Origin: an uncultured bacterium
GTDB lineage: Bacteria > Actinomycetota > Coriobacteriia > Coriobacteriales > Atopobiaceae
DNA length: 64,000 nt
Direction of reading: 5' to 3'
Assembly: GCA_905215465.1 (NCBI GenBank)
Contig: CAJMPT010000005.1
Coordinates: forward strand, 13,825 to 77,824
A program made the translations under genes and the position numbers. This document shows positions 1-7,690 of this stretch, piece after piece (position 1 is the first letter of the stretch; the number at the start of each line of letters is the position of its first letter). A model generated the notes under the pieces. That model was given only the letters and a program-made list of their open reading frames with translations, did no database searches and was not told the origin of the DNA.

Positions 1-185
1 ACGAACTCGGAAAACGTCATGTCCATGGCCCCGCCGTTAAGGCTCTTGAACTGGCTTTCCCATACGGCCGCCTCCACCTCGGAGGAGAAGCCGCGCTTTG
101 TCTTGTGGCGCTTCGAGCCGCGGGCGTCGCGGTAGTAGCACTGCACGAAGAACGTGCCGTTGCTGTCGTCCTTGTACACCGGCAT
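1..185 (-). CDS. Tyrosine-type integrase, N-terminal part (runs off the window)
   Basis: The first ~61 codons of a leftward gene are visible; the rest lies beyond base 1. The protein starts MPVYKDDSNGTFFVQCYYRD and continues with a Lys/Arg-rich stretch (RGSKRHKTKRGF). This is the look of the three-stranded arm-type DNA-binding domain that opens many phage and ICE tyrosine recombinases. The ATG lies one base after the stop of the upstream excisionase-like gene (TGA-C-ATG), which suggests translational coupling. With the divergent repressor and the guaA 3' end nearby, it is probably the integrase of a guaA-targeted element. The catalytic domain cannot be seen, so the family call rests on the N-terminus and context. 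Confidence 0.72.
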   Translation of the reverse strand, partial: MPVYKDDSNGTFFVQCYYRDARGSKRHKTKRGFSSEVEAAVWESQFKSLNGGAMDMTFSEF

Positions 186-186
186 G

Positions 187-390
187 TCAGTCCACCTCCG
201 GGAAGTACAGGGCGTCGAAGACGTCACTTCGAACGCGTCCGCGGATAACCACGCGCCCGCGCGCCTCCTGCTCGGCGTTTATCTTCCTGATCACCTCGTA
301 GGCGCTGCCTTTCTTGATCCTCAGCAGCTCCGCAACCTCGTCCGCATCCAGCATGTGCGGTCTCGGCGTCTTTGCCACCTTCTCGTCCAT
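187..390 (-). CDS. Small excisionase-like helix-turn-helix protein
   Basis: A 67-residue protein. Residues ~14-45 (DADEVAELLRIKKGSAYEVI) form a winged-helix/HTH_17-type fold typical of excisionases and recombination directionality factors. The start at 390 is chosen because AGGAGG lies 4 bases upstream of that ATG; an in-frame ATG at 405 has no ribosome-binding site. It sits between the divergent operator and the integrase, the usual place for a directionality factor. It may also bind DNA as a small regulator. The excision role is inferred from family and position. Confidence 0.65.
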   Translation of the reverse strand: MDEKVAKTPRPHMLDADEVAELLRIKKGSAYEVIRKINAEQEARGRVVIRGRVRSDVFDALYFPEVD

Positions 391-405
391 GGCTCCTCCT
401 GTCAT

Positions 406-530
406 TAGCGTACAGATACGTACGGTTTACAGATTCAGAGTAAACGTACATATCTGTACTGTCAATAGAATTGCGTACATTTGCGTACGCTGGTAAGATG
501 TGCGGGTACGTAATTCCAGGAGGAGGGCGC
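406..530. promoter_or_regulatory. Divergent promoter/operator between repressor and xis-int
   Basis: Three pairs of CGTAC-type half-sites are each spaced exactly 10 bp apart: 409-413/419-423, 445-449/455-459 (second copy TGTAC) and 474-478/484-488. An inverted repeat GTTTAC/GTAAAC lies at 425-430/440-445. Leftward, TTGACA (465-460) precedes TACTCT (442-437) with a 17-bp spacer. Rightward, TTGCGT (471-476) and TAAGAT (494-499) are also 17 bp apart. The half-site pairs overlap both promoters, as expected for a lysogeny-type switch. Protein binding is inferred. Confidence 0.55.
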
Positions 531-944
531 ATGTCCGTAGGCGAGAACATAAGGCGGTACCGCAAGTCGCGCGGCATGACGCAAGCGCAGCTTGCCGAGG
601 CGGTCGGCCTGACCGAGGGGGCCGTGCGCCACTACGAGAGCGGCATCCGCGCCGTGAAGCCCGAGCTGCTCGAGTCCATCGCCGCAGCGCTCGGCGTGTC
701 CGTCAACGCCCTCAAGGATTACGGCGTCGAGACCGCAGGCGACCTCATGTCGCTGCTCGTGCGGCTCGAAGACTCCTTCGGCATAGTTCCCTCAGCCGAC
801 GGTTCGGGCCTCTCCCTGAACCCCAAGGCGCCGCACGCGCCCAAAGCCGCGATGGCGATCGAGTTGTGGGCAGAGAAGCGCGCACGGCTCGAGAACGGCG
901 AGATCGACGCCGACGAGTACGAGGACTGGAAAGCCTTGCTGTAA
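531..944 (+). CDS. Xre-family (HTH_3) repressor of the integrative element
   Basis: A 137-residue protein. Residues ~5-60 are a clear lambda-repressor-type HTH (IRRYRKSRGMTQAQLAEAVG, then GAVRHYESG). The C-terminal half is acidic and unassigned, ending EIDADEYEDWKALL; it lacks a LexA-like Ser-Lys peptidase motif. The start at 531 has AGGAGG 6-7 bases upstream. It is transcribed divergently from the xis-int pair across a region of repeated CGTAC sites. It probably maintains the element in the integrated state; without an autocleavage domain, derepression would have to work another way. Confidence 0.8.
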   Translation: MSVGENIRRYRKSRGMTQAQLAEAVGLTEGAVRHYESGIRAVKPELLESIAAALGVSVNALKDYGVETAGDLMSLLVRLEDSFGIVPSADGSGLSLNPKAPHAPKAAMAIELWAEKRARLENGEIDADEYEDWKALL

Positions 945-1031
945 CGGCTCCCCGCATTTCGCAATCAACGCAACCGAATCAGGACGCCAGGCTAGGCGGT
1001 GAGCTCCGCTCGCTCCTGCGTAAGCTGAGTT

Positions 1032-1405
1032 TTTACTCCCCATTGCATGCAAAGGCATTTCAAGCGTAAATGGGGAGTAAATGACGCGGTGGCTTACATG
1101 GCGGCACACGGCAGTACACTGCGGCATTTCCCCTGATTACTCCCGTTTTCATTGAGGCGGCGAGATTCTTTACTCCCCATTAACCACCTGGGGAAACGCC
1201 GTACGGAGACCGTAAAAACGCCCGTTGAGTTCGATTTGAGTTTCACGGGCCCCGAAACGGCCTCGTTTCGTTCTCGGGGACAAAAATCGCGCGTCTACTC
1301 ATTCGGGATAAATCTTTACTCCCGTTCCTCCGAATACCGCCCCGTGCCTTGTCGTCTTGAAATACGGGGAGTAAATCGCGAAATCGCAGGTGAAAGGGAG
1401 TAAAA
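1032..1405. repeat. Array of TTTACTCCC sites resembling the guaA 3' end
   Basis: No gene is visible between the repressor and guaA. Instead TTTACTCCC(C) recurs in both orientations. Plus-strand copies are at 1032-1044, 1137-1144, 1169-1181 and 1315-1323; minus-strand copies are at 1069-1081, 1366-1375 and 1396-1405. The copies at 1032-1044 and 1069-1081 form a perfect 13-bp inverted repeat, and 1169-1181 is identical to the first. On the plus strand guaA ends CTACTCCCACT, sharing TACTCCC. They may be integrase or excisionase binding sites, or scars of repeated integration. Confidence 0.6.
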
Positions 1406-1410
1406 CGGCA

Positions 1411-1446
1411 AAGAAAAAGCCTCCGTCCCAACGCGGGAACGGAGGC
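1411..1446 (-). terminator. Rho-independent terminator downstream of guaA
   Basis: An 8-bp stem GCCTCCGT/ACGGAGGC, extended inside by CCC/GGG, is followed in the leftward direction by TTTTTCTT. It lies about 115 bp past the guaA stop and matches a minus-strand intrinsic terminator. Confidence 0.75.
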
Positions 1447-1561
1447 CAGATTACCGTATTTACTCACCGCCGTCGCTGGCGGCTTTGCCATGACTCTCGT
1501 ACGAAACGAAACTCAGCGGCACAGTGCGGCACTCAAAAGTGCAGGTCAGAACCCTATCAGC

Positions 1562-1578
1562 CTACTCCCACTCAATAG
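1562..1578. other. Candidate attachment site (last codons of guaA)
   Basis: The guaA 3' end reads GAGTGGGAGTAG on the coding strand, encoding the terminal EWE and stop. The 3' end of guaA is an established attachment site for genomic islands in many bacteria. The integrase module 1.4 kb away and the GGGAGTA-like sites between them support use of this site here. The matching far-end att copy is outside the window, so this remains a candidate. Confidence 0.4.
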
Positions 1579-3163
1579 TCGCGGGCGGCTTGGACGTGAT
1601 GTCGTAGCACACGCGGTTGGCGCCGGGGACCTCGGCGACGATTCGGCCGCTGATGCGAGCCAGCACGTCGTAGGGCAGCTTGGCCCAGTCCGCGGTCATG
1701 GCGTCGCTGGACTCAACCGCACGCAGGATGATCGGACGCTGGTAGGTGCGCTCGTCTCCCATGACGCCCACGGACTTGATGTCGGGAAGTACCGCAAAGT
1801 ACTGCCAGCAAGAGTGCTCGGAGTTGCGCTCGCCGGTCTTCTCGAAGAGGCGCTGGTTGTAGGCGTCAAGCTCCTCGCGCACGATGGCGTCGGCGCCCTT
1901 CAGGATCTCGAGCTTCTCCTTGTCTACCGCGCCGATGATGCGGATGGCCAGGCCGGGGCCGGGGAACGGCTGACGGAAGACGATGTGCTCGGGCAGGCCG
2001 AGGGCCAGGCCCAGCGCGCGGACCTCGTCCTTGAAGAAGTGGTCAAGCGGCTCGATGAGGTCAAAGCTCACGCCCTCGGGGAAGGGGATGAGGTTGTGAT
2101 GGCTCTTGATGGTGGACGCCTTGCCGCCCGTCTTGCGCGCGCCGGACTCGATGATGTCCGGATAGATGGTGCCCTGGGCCAGGAACTTCACCGGCTTGCC
2201 ATCGGTCTCCAGCTGCTGGGCAACGGCGAAGAACTCCTTCCAGAACTGCGTGCCGATGATGCGGCGCTTCTCCTCGGGCTCGGTCACGCCGGCGAGAAGC
2301 TCGGCGTAGCGGTCCTCGGCGTGGACGTGGATGAAGTCGACGTCAAACTGCTTGGTGAAGACCTCCTCGACCTGCTCGGGCTCGTTCTTGCGCAGCAGGC
2401 CGTGGTTGATGAAGACGCAGGTCATCTGCTTGCCGATGGCGCGGGCGCCGAGGGCGGCCACCACGGAGGAGTCCACACCGCCGGAGAGGGCCAGAATGAC
2501 GCGGTCGTCGCCGACCTTCTCGCGGAACTCGTTGGTCATGGTCTCAACGAGGTTGTCCATGCTCCAGTTCTTCTCCAGCCCGCAGATGGAGAAGAGGAAA
2601 TTGGAGAGAATCTGCTGGCCGTGCTCGGTGTGCTTGACCTCGGGGTGGAACTGGGTGGTGTAGATCCTGCGCTCGGCGTTCTCCATGGCGGCCACGGGGC
2701 AGACGTCGGTGGAGGCGGTGACGGTGAAGCCCTCCGGGACCTCGCAGACGGAGTCGCGGTGGCTCATCCACACGGTCTGCCTGAGCGGCGTGGAGTTGAA
2801 GAGGACGGAGTCATGGTCGCGCTCGATGGTGGCCGGGCCGTACTCGCCGACCTCGGAGTGGGCGACCTTGCCGCCCAGCGTCACGGCCGTGATCTGGTGA
2901 CCGTAGCAGAAGCCGAGCACGGGAACGCCCAGCTCGAAGATGGCCGGGTCGACGCGCGGCGCGTCCTCGGCGTAGACGGAGGCGGGACCACCGGAGAGAA
3001 TGAGCGCAGACGGGGCCATCTCGCGCAGCTCACTGGCAGAGATGTCGCACGGGACGATCTCAGAGTAGACGTTGAGGTCGCGCACGCGACGCGCGATCAG
3101 CTGGCCATACTGGGCGCCAAAGTCCAGGACGGCCACGAACTGCTTGGTGCTTGCTTGGCTCAT
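1562..3163 (-). CDS. guaA: GMP synthase (glutamine-hydrolysing)
   Basis: A 533-residue protein, the normal length, that converts XMP to GMP using glutamine and ATP in the cytosol. The N-terminal class-I glutamine amidotransferase domain shows the nucleophile region VLGFCYGHQ and the His/Glu end QFHPEVKHT. The ATP pyrophosphatase P-loop is LSGGVDSSV, and the family's C-terminal dimerisation domain ends in the conserved ATIEWE. The start at 3163 has GGAGG 5 bases upstream (in GGAGGATAC); longer in-frame starts have none. The active-site Cys region reads GFCYG. It is the housekeeping anchor beside the mobile element to its left. Confidence 0.98.
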   Translation of the reverse strand: MSQASTKQFVAVLDFGAQYGQLIARRVRDLNVYSEIVPCDISASELREMAPSALILSGGPASVYAEDAPRVDPAIFELGVPVLGFCYGHQITAVTLGGKVAHSEVGEYGPATIERDHDSVLFNSTPLRQTVWMSHRDSVCEVPEGFTVTASTDVCPVAAMENAERRIYTTQFHPEVKHTEHGQQILSNFLFSICGLEKNWSMDNLVETMTNEFREKVGDDRVILALSGGVDSSVVAALGARAIGKQMTCVFINHGLLRKNEPEQVEEVFTKQFDVDFIHVHAEDRYAELLAGVTEPEEKRRIIGTQFWKEFFAVAQQLETDGKPVKFLAQGTIYPDIIESGARKTGGKASTIKSHHNLIPFPEGVSFDLIEPLDHFFKDEVRALGLALGLPEHIVFRQPFPGPGLAIRIIGAVDKEKLEILKGADAIVREELDAYNQRLFEKTGERNSEHSCWQYFAVLPDIKSVGVMGDERTYQRPIILRAVESSDAMTADWAKLPYDVLARISGRIVAEVPGANRVCYDITSKPPATIEWE

Positions 3164-3360
3164 GTATCCTCCGCTTTCGAAGACCAAATGCTCCAATCGG
3201 GCTTTTTCCTTAGTCATCATACGTTACTCCAGTTGGGCATTTTTTGGGCGATAGCTGCTTTTTTGTCCACCTTCACGCCCTGCACACTCCCCTCCCCTAT
3301 TCTTTGTTGAGTTTACTGAACAGCAGCGACCCCGAGCCGCACTGACAGGAAGGGCCTCTT
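3164..3360. promoter_or_regulatory. Divergent intergenic region, guaA / LCP gene
   Basis: This 197-bp gap must hold promoters for both guaA (leftward) and the LCP gene (rightward). On the minus strand two similar blocks, GCCCGATTGGAG and GCCCAACTGGAG, lie about 36 bp apart. I do not recognise a purine riboswitch or an unambiguous operator. Confidence 0.3.
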
Positions 3361-4950
3361 TTGGCTGGCAGAAGACCCCACAAGCGTATGACCGGCGCCG
3401 AGCAGGCGCGTCTTTCTCGCAGTAGGTTCGAGCAACCCCAGGGAGGCGCCGGCCGTCACTCGGCCGCGGGCGTCCCGCCCACCACGCGCGCCCCCCAGGG
3501 GGCCGCAGGCTACCAGGAGGTTGGCACGACGAGAAGCACCCGCCAGCAGCGCAGCCAGCGCGATTCTCGCCGAGCGGGTGTCGCACAGCACGCGACCTCT
3601 CGCGCCGAGGGTGTGGCGGCCTACAGCGCTCGCCGCAAGAAGGGCGGAGCCGGCAAGGTCGTGCGCACCGTGCTCATTGCGGTGGGCATCATTCTGGCAA
3701 CGGCTGGCGGCGCGTTTGCCTGGTACGTCAACAACATCAACAGCCGCCTGGGCGAGGGCATCACCGCAGAGCTAAGGCAGCAGCTCGTCGAGGTCAAGCC
3801 GCAGGACCCGTTCTACATGCTGCTTCTTGGCGTGGACAAAGACGAGGCACGCGCCGAGGACTGGGGCAGCTCCACGGCCAACTTCCGCTCCGACACCATC
3901 ATCCTTGCGCGCGTCGACCCGCCCGCGCAGAAGGTGACGCTGGTCTCCATTCCGCGCGACACCCTCGTTGACATGGGCGAGCACGGCGAGCAGAAGATCA
4001 ACGCGGCCTACTCGTATGGCGGCGCGGCATACATGACCGAGGTCGTCTCCAAGTTTGCCGGCGTAAAGATCTCCCACTACGCGGAGCTGGACTTTGAGCA
4101 GTTCACGTCCATCGTGGATACCATCGGTGGAGTCGAGGTCGACCTGCCCGTCGCCATCTCTGACCCCGACTACGCGGAGATCGAGCTGCCCGCCGGCGTG
4201 CAGACGCTCAATGGCACGCAGGCCCTGGGGCTGTGCCGCAGCCGCCACGCCTACGACGAGTACGGTGGCGGTGACTTCTATCGCGCCGCCAACCAGCGCA
4301 TGATCATTGGCGCCATCGTCAAGAAGGTACTGAAGCTTGACGCGCTCAGCATGTCCAGCACCGTCTCCGAGCTGGCCAACAGTGTGACCACGGACTTCAG
4401 CGCAACGGACATCCTGGGCCTCGCCATGCAGTTCAAGGACTTTGACGTCGACACCGGGTTCTATTCCGGACAGACGCCCACCATCTCCAGCTACATCAAC
4501 AAGGGCTGGTACGAGCTGCCGGACGCCGACGCGTGGAAGACCATGATGGAGCGCGTCGACCAGGGCCTTCCCCCGTATGAGAGCTCCGACCAGGACATCA
4601 CCGCAGGCGTCGCGGGCTCCATTGGCGTGAGCTCCGACGACGGTGCCAGCAGCAGCAAGGGCAGCGCGGTCATGAGCGGCAGCGTCCTCGTGCTCAACGG
4701 TACCAGCACCAGCGGGTTTGCCGCCAACAAGGCAAACGCCCTTAACAGCAAGGGCTTCACCGCCACCGCCGACAACGCCGACGCCTCCGATACCAAGACG
4801 ACCAAGATCGTCTACAACAGCGGCGCCGAGGCCAAGGCCGTTGGCGTGGCCGAGACCCTGGGCGTCGACGCCGCCAATATCAGCGAGAACGATGGCAGCT
4901 ACTCCACAAAGTATGACGTGGTCGTCCTGTTGGGATCCGACCTCACATAG
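3361..4950 (+). CDS. LytR-CpsA-Psr (LCP) family cell-wall glycopolymer ligase
   Basis: A 529-residue type II membrane protein. A basic, disordered cytoplasmic tail (~1-98) precedes one TM helix (~100-122, VLIAVGIILATAGGAFAW). The extracellular LCP domain follows (LLLGVDKD..., RSDTIILARVDP, SIPRDTLVDM, then LCRSRHAYDEYGGGDFYR, with the Arg/Asp residues that bind polyprenyl phosphate). A LytR_C domain (~440-529) closes the protein. LCP enzymes move glycopolymers from lipid carriers to peptidoglycan. The start is TTG at 3361, with AGGAAGGG 6 bases upstream; the next ATG (3388) lacks a site. It appears monocistronic, with its own terminator. Confidence 0.93.
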   Translation: MAGRRPHKRMTGAEQARLSRSRFEQPQGGAGRHSAAGVPPTTRAPQGAAGYQEVGTTRSTRQQRSQRDSRRAGVAQHATSRAEGVAAYSARRKKGGAGKVVRTVLIAVGIILATAGGAFAWYVNNINSRLGEGITAELRQQLVEVKPQDPFYMLLLGVDKDEARAEDWGSSTANFRSDTIILARVDPPAQKVTLVSIPRDTLVDMGEHGEQKINAAYSYGGAAYMTEVVSKFAGVKISHYAELDFEQFTSIVDTIGGVEVDLPVAISDPDYAEIELPAGVQTLNGTQALGLCRSRHAYDEYGGGDFYRAANQRMIIGAIVKKVLKLDALSMSSTVSELANSVTTDFSATDILGLAMQFKDFDVDTGFYSGQTPTISSYINKGWYELPDADAWKTMMERVDQGLPPYESSDQDITAGVAGSIGVSSDDGASSSKGSAVMSGSVLVLNGTSTSGFAANKANALNSKGFTATADNADASDTKTTKIVYNSGAEAKAVGVAETLGVDAANISENDGSYSTKYDVVVLLGSDLT

Positions 4951-4974
4951 CAAGCTCTGACAGAGAGCGTGCCA

Positions 4975-5022
4975 AGACCCGCCCCGCAGCCCGAAACCAG
5001 GCTCCGGGGCGGGTCTTTTTGT
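4975..5022 (+). terminator. Rho-independent terminator after the LCP gene
   Basis: AAGACCCGCCCCG (4975-4987) pairs with CGGGGCGGGTC (5005-5015) and is followed by TTTTTG. A strong GC-rich stem with a T-tract, 25 bp after the LCP stop. Confidence 0.88.
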
Positions 5023-5055
5023 TAACGTGCAAGGACCTGCCGTGACTCGGCGTCC

Positions 5056-5331
5056 GCTTGGGCCCCAAAACCCGTGCAGAACCGACCTTGGTGTGAGCCG
5101 TCCGGGAACGGCTGTACAAAAGCGACCTTCGTGCGAGTGCCTTCGGGAGGTTCCCGCCGGAGGCCGGGCAGTTTTATGCAGGGCACACACCCAAATCCTG
5201 CGGTTTCGCCTCCGGATTATTCACTGATATTTTGATATTCCCTTCAACACAAGAAATAGGGCTCACACCAAGGCCGCTTCTGCACGCCGCCCGGCAAATC
5301 CCTCACACCAAGGCCAGTTCCGTGCAACCGC
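5056..5331. repeat. ~277-bp intergenic repeat, copy 1
   Basis: Closely similar along its whole length to 12793-13069, in the same orientation. It contains four ~24-bp units. Two are forward (5075-5097 and 5113-5137, core GACCTTGGTGTGAG or a variant). Two are inverted (5262-5284 and 5302-5326, core CTCACACCAAGGCC). A short hairpin GCCGTCCGGGAACGGC lies between the forward units. I see no coding potential. It ends 15 bp from the 3' end of the PTS operon. Confidence 0.8.
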
Positions 5332-5346
5332 TTCTCGGCACCAGCC

Positions 5347-6048
5347 TCAGCGAACCACAAATCGGTGCGACATCAAGAACAGGGCGCTTATAACCAGGCA
5401 GCTTGAATGACCCAAGAGCTCGACCATGTACCTGCCCAGCAAGACTCCTGTGCCAAACGCCATCACAATGGCCAGGTATCGAAAGGCGCGGTGCCGTTCG
5501 TGCGCATTCCCGCGGGCAAAGCCCTCGTACAGGCTATTTCCGAGCGACCTAAGATTTCCGGTGATGAACACCCCCGCATACGCCGACTTGGTTCCAAACT
5601 GCCTGAACGTTTGAAACGTCATCGCCGCAAGGAAGGAGACGACGCTGTTTGCAAACAGGTCAGTCAGGCCGCCGGAGAGGAGCGACAACAGGGCAAATCC
5701 CAATGCCTCAAAATCCGCAACCCAGTGCTGCGCACGAAAACGATCTCCTCCGCACAGCGCAGCCGTCACGTGTCGTGCCATGACAATGCCCGCAAGGAAG
5801 GCGCCTATGGGAACGAGGTAGCGAACGGCACCGCGGATATCTCCAGCCGCAAGCGAGAGCACCAAGAGAACGTAGTTTCCCGTCTGTCCGTTTGCAAACA
5901 CGCCGCCATGCAGCAAATAGGAAAACGCATCCATATGCCCGCCAGCAAGGGAGACGACCAGCCCAAGGGTGACCCTCTCAGAGACGGGCTCGGCTGGCGT
6001 CTCCCCACCGACAGGCCTATTCGTCGTCTTCCCCAACCTCGGCCGCAT
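5347..6048 (-). CDS. DUF1275 (YoaK-type) membrane protein
   Basis: A 233-residue integral membrane protein with about six TM helices. It carries typical DUF1275 features: GGHMDAFSYLLHGGVFANGQ near the N-terminus, TGNYVLL, and later GVFITGNLRSLGNSL. The family's function is unknown. Its start overlaps the end of the PTS EIIA gene by 32 bp, so the ATG at 6048 is uncertain: no good ribosome-binding site is visible, and a TTG about 12 bases downstream is an alternative. It is the last gene of the levR-PTS operon, which hints at an accessory transport role, but that is only positional. Confidence 0.83.
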   Translation of the reverse strand: MRPRLGKTTNRPVGGETPAEPVSERVTLGLVVSLAGGHMDAFSYLLHGGVFANGQTGNYVLLVLSLAAGDIRGAVRYLVPIGAFLAGIVMARHVTAALCGGDRFRAQHWVADFEALGFALLSLLSGGLTDLFANSVVSFLAAMTFQTFRQFGTKSAYAGVFITGNLRSLGNSLYEGFARGNAHERHRAFRYLAIVMAFGTGVLLGRYMVELLGHSSCLVISALFLMSHRFVVR

Positions 6049-6418
6049 AGGTGTTCACGAGAACCATGGCGGAACGCGCCTGCTCAAGCGCTGCGCTGAT
6101 AATCTCTGTGGAAAGGGGTTCCGCAGAGAGAGCAAGCTCAAGGCACAGAGCAACATTGACACCCGCCACCAGGAAGACCCGGTCGCTAATATAGGGAGCA
6201 AACGCCTGGTTGACGCTCCCTTGCAGGATGTCCGTAAGCACAAGGACCTCGTCCTCCGGAGCAACCGAGGCAAACGCGGCAGCCACCTGCTCCTCCAGCG
6301 GCGTCTCGTCAACGTACGCGCACACCGCCCTCATGTTCTCGACGCCCCCGATGAACTCAAGCGTGTCTGCAAGACCCTCGGCAAACCGATGGTGCGATGC
6401 AATGATGACGTGCCTCAT
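6017..6418 (-). CDS. PTS system mannose-family EIIA component
   Basis: A 133-residue cytosolic phosphocarrier. It starts MRHVIIASHHRFAEGL, and His9 occupies the phospho-accepting position of the EIIA-Man fold (usual SHG, here SHH). DEVLVLTDILQGSVNQ matches the family's second conserved loop. It would pass phosphate from HPr to the EIIB encoded at 9306-9794. Its ATG overlaps the preceding gene's stop by 4 bp (ATGA), typical of coupled genes. Unusually, IIA is separated from IIB-IIC-IID by the ceramidase-like gene, but the shared strand and overlaps indicate one operon. Confidence 0.86.
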   Translation of the reverse strand: MRHVIIASHHRFAEGLADTLEFIGGVENMRAVCAYVDETPLEEQVAAAFASVAPEDEVLVLTDILQGSVNQAFAPYISDRVFLVAGVNVALCLELALSAEPLSTEIISAALEQARSAMVLVNTYAAEVGEDDE

Positions 6419-7638
6419 AACTGCTCCTCAAATGCGTCAAGAACCTTCTCGATGCCGCCCGGGGGCAGCTTGGTGACAAAGGATTCGTAGCCAAGTCCAA
6501 AATCGCCCTCGGGAACGAAATAACCCTGAGAATCGTTTGCATAACCTATGACTATGCAGGTCTTTCCGGGGAACATCCCCTTAATCCGCATCCCCAAGGT
6601 ACTGCCAAGCTCGCCCGGGAAGGTCACGAAGACGATATCCCCCAGCTCGATGATTCTCATGGCGATGGGAAACGTCACGCGCTCGACATCGAGCTTCGCC
6701 GAGAGCTTGGAGACCTCGGTCGCAGCAAGCTTGCGCGCGTCGGTCGAAGACCCCTCGTCCGAAAGCACCGCCTTCGCCTCAGCGAGCTGTGCTCTGTAGC
6801 TGGGAAAATACTGCGTGTTATCGTAGTCCACCCGATAGACGAACTCCCTCGCAGAGGGCGCATCCAAATGCAGGGGCTCAAAGCTGCCCTTCATGAGCTC
6901 GGCGGCAATGCCGCAAGAGACCCTCTTGAGCTCGGCAAAGTCGTTGCCCTGTCGGAACTGCCGGTTTCCAAGGTCTCCCGAGGCTCCCGTGAAGGCATAC
7001 GGCACCACGCCCAACCACTCTGCCAGCTCGGCACGCACGGCACCCTGCAGGTCCGAGGTGATGAGCATGTTGGTGGGACCCACCACGGTCGAGTGGCAGT
7101 TGAAGTTCTGCATTGCCGCAACAACCTTGCCTCCCGCATCAACAAACCGGATGACGAAGGCCTCGTCGTCAAATGGCTTCTCGATGCTGTTGCGGTTTGA
7201 ATACCATCCGCGCACGTGCGTGGCAAGAATCTGCGGCGTCACCTCAACCAGCCCGTCAGGCAGCTTCGAGGCCGCCTGGACCACAAGACCCGTCACCAGG
7301 TCGGCATAGCCGGGCGTGTCATGGTCGATGAGGCTGTCATCTCGAAGTCCGTTGGGACACGAATGGGAGTGGATCGTACTGGTGACTAGCAGCTCGTCCT
7401 CGAGCCCGAGCAGCTCGCACAGCTGACGGCGCATCCCCCCTATGCGAGAAAGGCTCATGAGACACACGTCCACACCCACAAAGAGAGTGCGCCTCCCTGC
7501 CTCCTCGATGAGGAGAAGGACGGCAAGAGGCTCGTCATGCACGCCCTGGCCGGGCTGCTGGCGCAGGTCGTTCAGATAGCCATCCAGATAGAAGACGCCA
7601 GGCGGCGTGATGGAAACGGTTGTGGTTGAGACCTTCAT
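6415..7638 (-). CDS. Neutral/alkaline ceramidase-like hydrolase (N-terminal domain family)
   Basis: A 407-residue protein without a signal peptide. It resembles the catalytic domain of neutral/alkaline non-lysosomal ceramidases. LFVGVDVCLMSLSR is followed by a His-rich metal-site region STIHSHSCPNG. FNCHSTVVGPTN then ITSDLQGAVRAELAE lead to AFTGASGDLGNR, which matches the family's QGAAGDINP-type segment. Ceramidases hydrolyse N-acyl bonds with one zinc. In bacteria many such proteins have unknown substrates. Being inside a PTS operon and cytosolic suggests it acts on an imported, possibly N-acylated, sugar. This is inference; true ceramide activity seems unlikely. Confidence 0.62.
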   Translation of the reverse strand: MKVSTTTVSITPPGVFYLDGYLNDLRQQPGQGVHDEPLAVLLLIEEAGRRTLFVGVDVCLMSLSRIGGMRRQLCELLGLEDELLVTSTIHSHSCPNGLRDDSLIDHDTPGYADLVTGLVVQAASKLPDGLVEVTPQILATHVRGWYSNRNSIEKPFDDEAFVIRFVDAGGKVVAAMQNFNCHSTVVGPTNMLITSDLQGAVRAELAEWLGVVPYAFTGASGDLGNRQFRQGNDFAELKRVSCGIAAELMKGSFEPLHLDAPSAREFVYRVDYDNTQYFPSYRAQLAEAKAVLSDEGSSTDARKLAATEVSKLSAKLDVERVTFPIAMRIIELGDIVFVTFPGELGSTLGMRIKGMFPGKTCIVIGYANDSQGYFVPEGDFGLGYESFVTKLPPGGIEKVLDAFEEQL

Positions 7639-7654
7639 GCTTCCCCCAAACAGG

Positions 7655-7684
7655 GCCGCCGGGATGCCCCCGCACCCCGGCGGC
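7655..7684 (-). promoter_or_regulatory. Intercistronic hairpin between ceramidase-like and EIID genes
   Basis: Perfect 9-bp arms GCCGCCGGG/CCCGGCGGC lie just after the EIID stop and before the next start. There is no T-tract, so it may stabilise or process the upstream PTS message rather than terminate it. Confidence 0.4.
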
Positions 7685-7690
7685 TAAAGC

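Noticed and set aside
1152..1403. Small gene between the repressor and guaA
   Set aside because: The frame has no ribosome-binding site and no recognisable protein features, and it overlaps the repeated TTTACTCCC sites.
1490..3310. Long open frame antisense to guaA (similar ones oppose groEL, the GH3 genes and the amino-acid transporter)
   Set aside because: High third-position GC opens antisense frames. The translations are low-complexity Gly/Ala/Leu/Val/Asp sequences without ribosome-binding sites or domains.
3164..3360. Purine riboswitch ahead of guaA
   Set aside because: No recognisable aptamer pairing; only two similar GCCC-ANTGGAG blocks.
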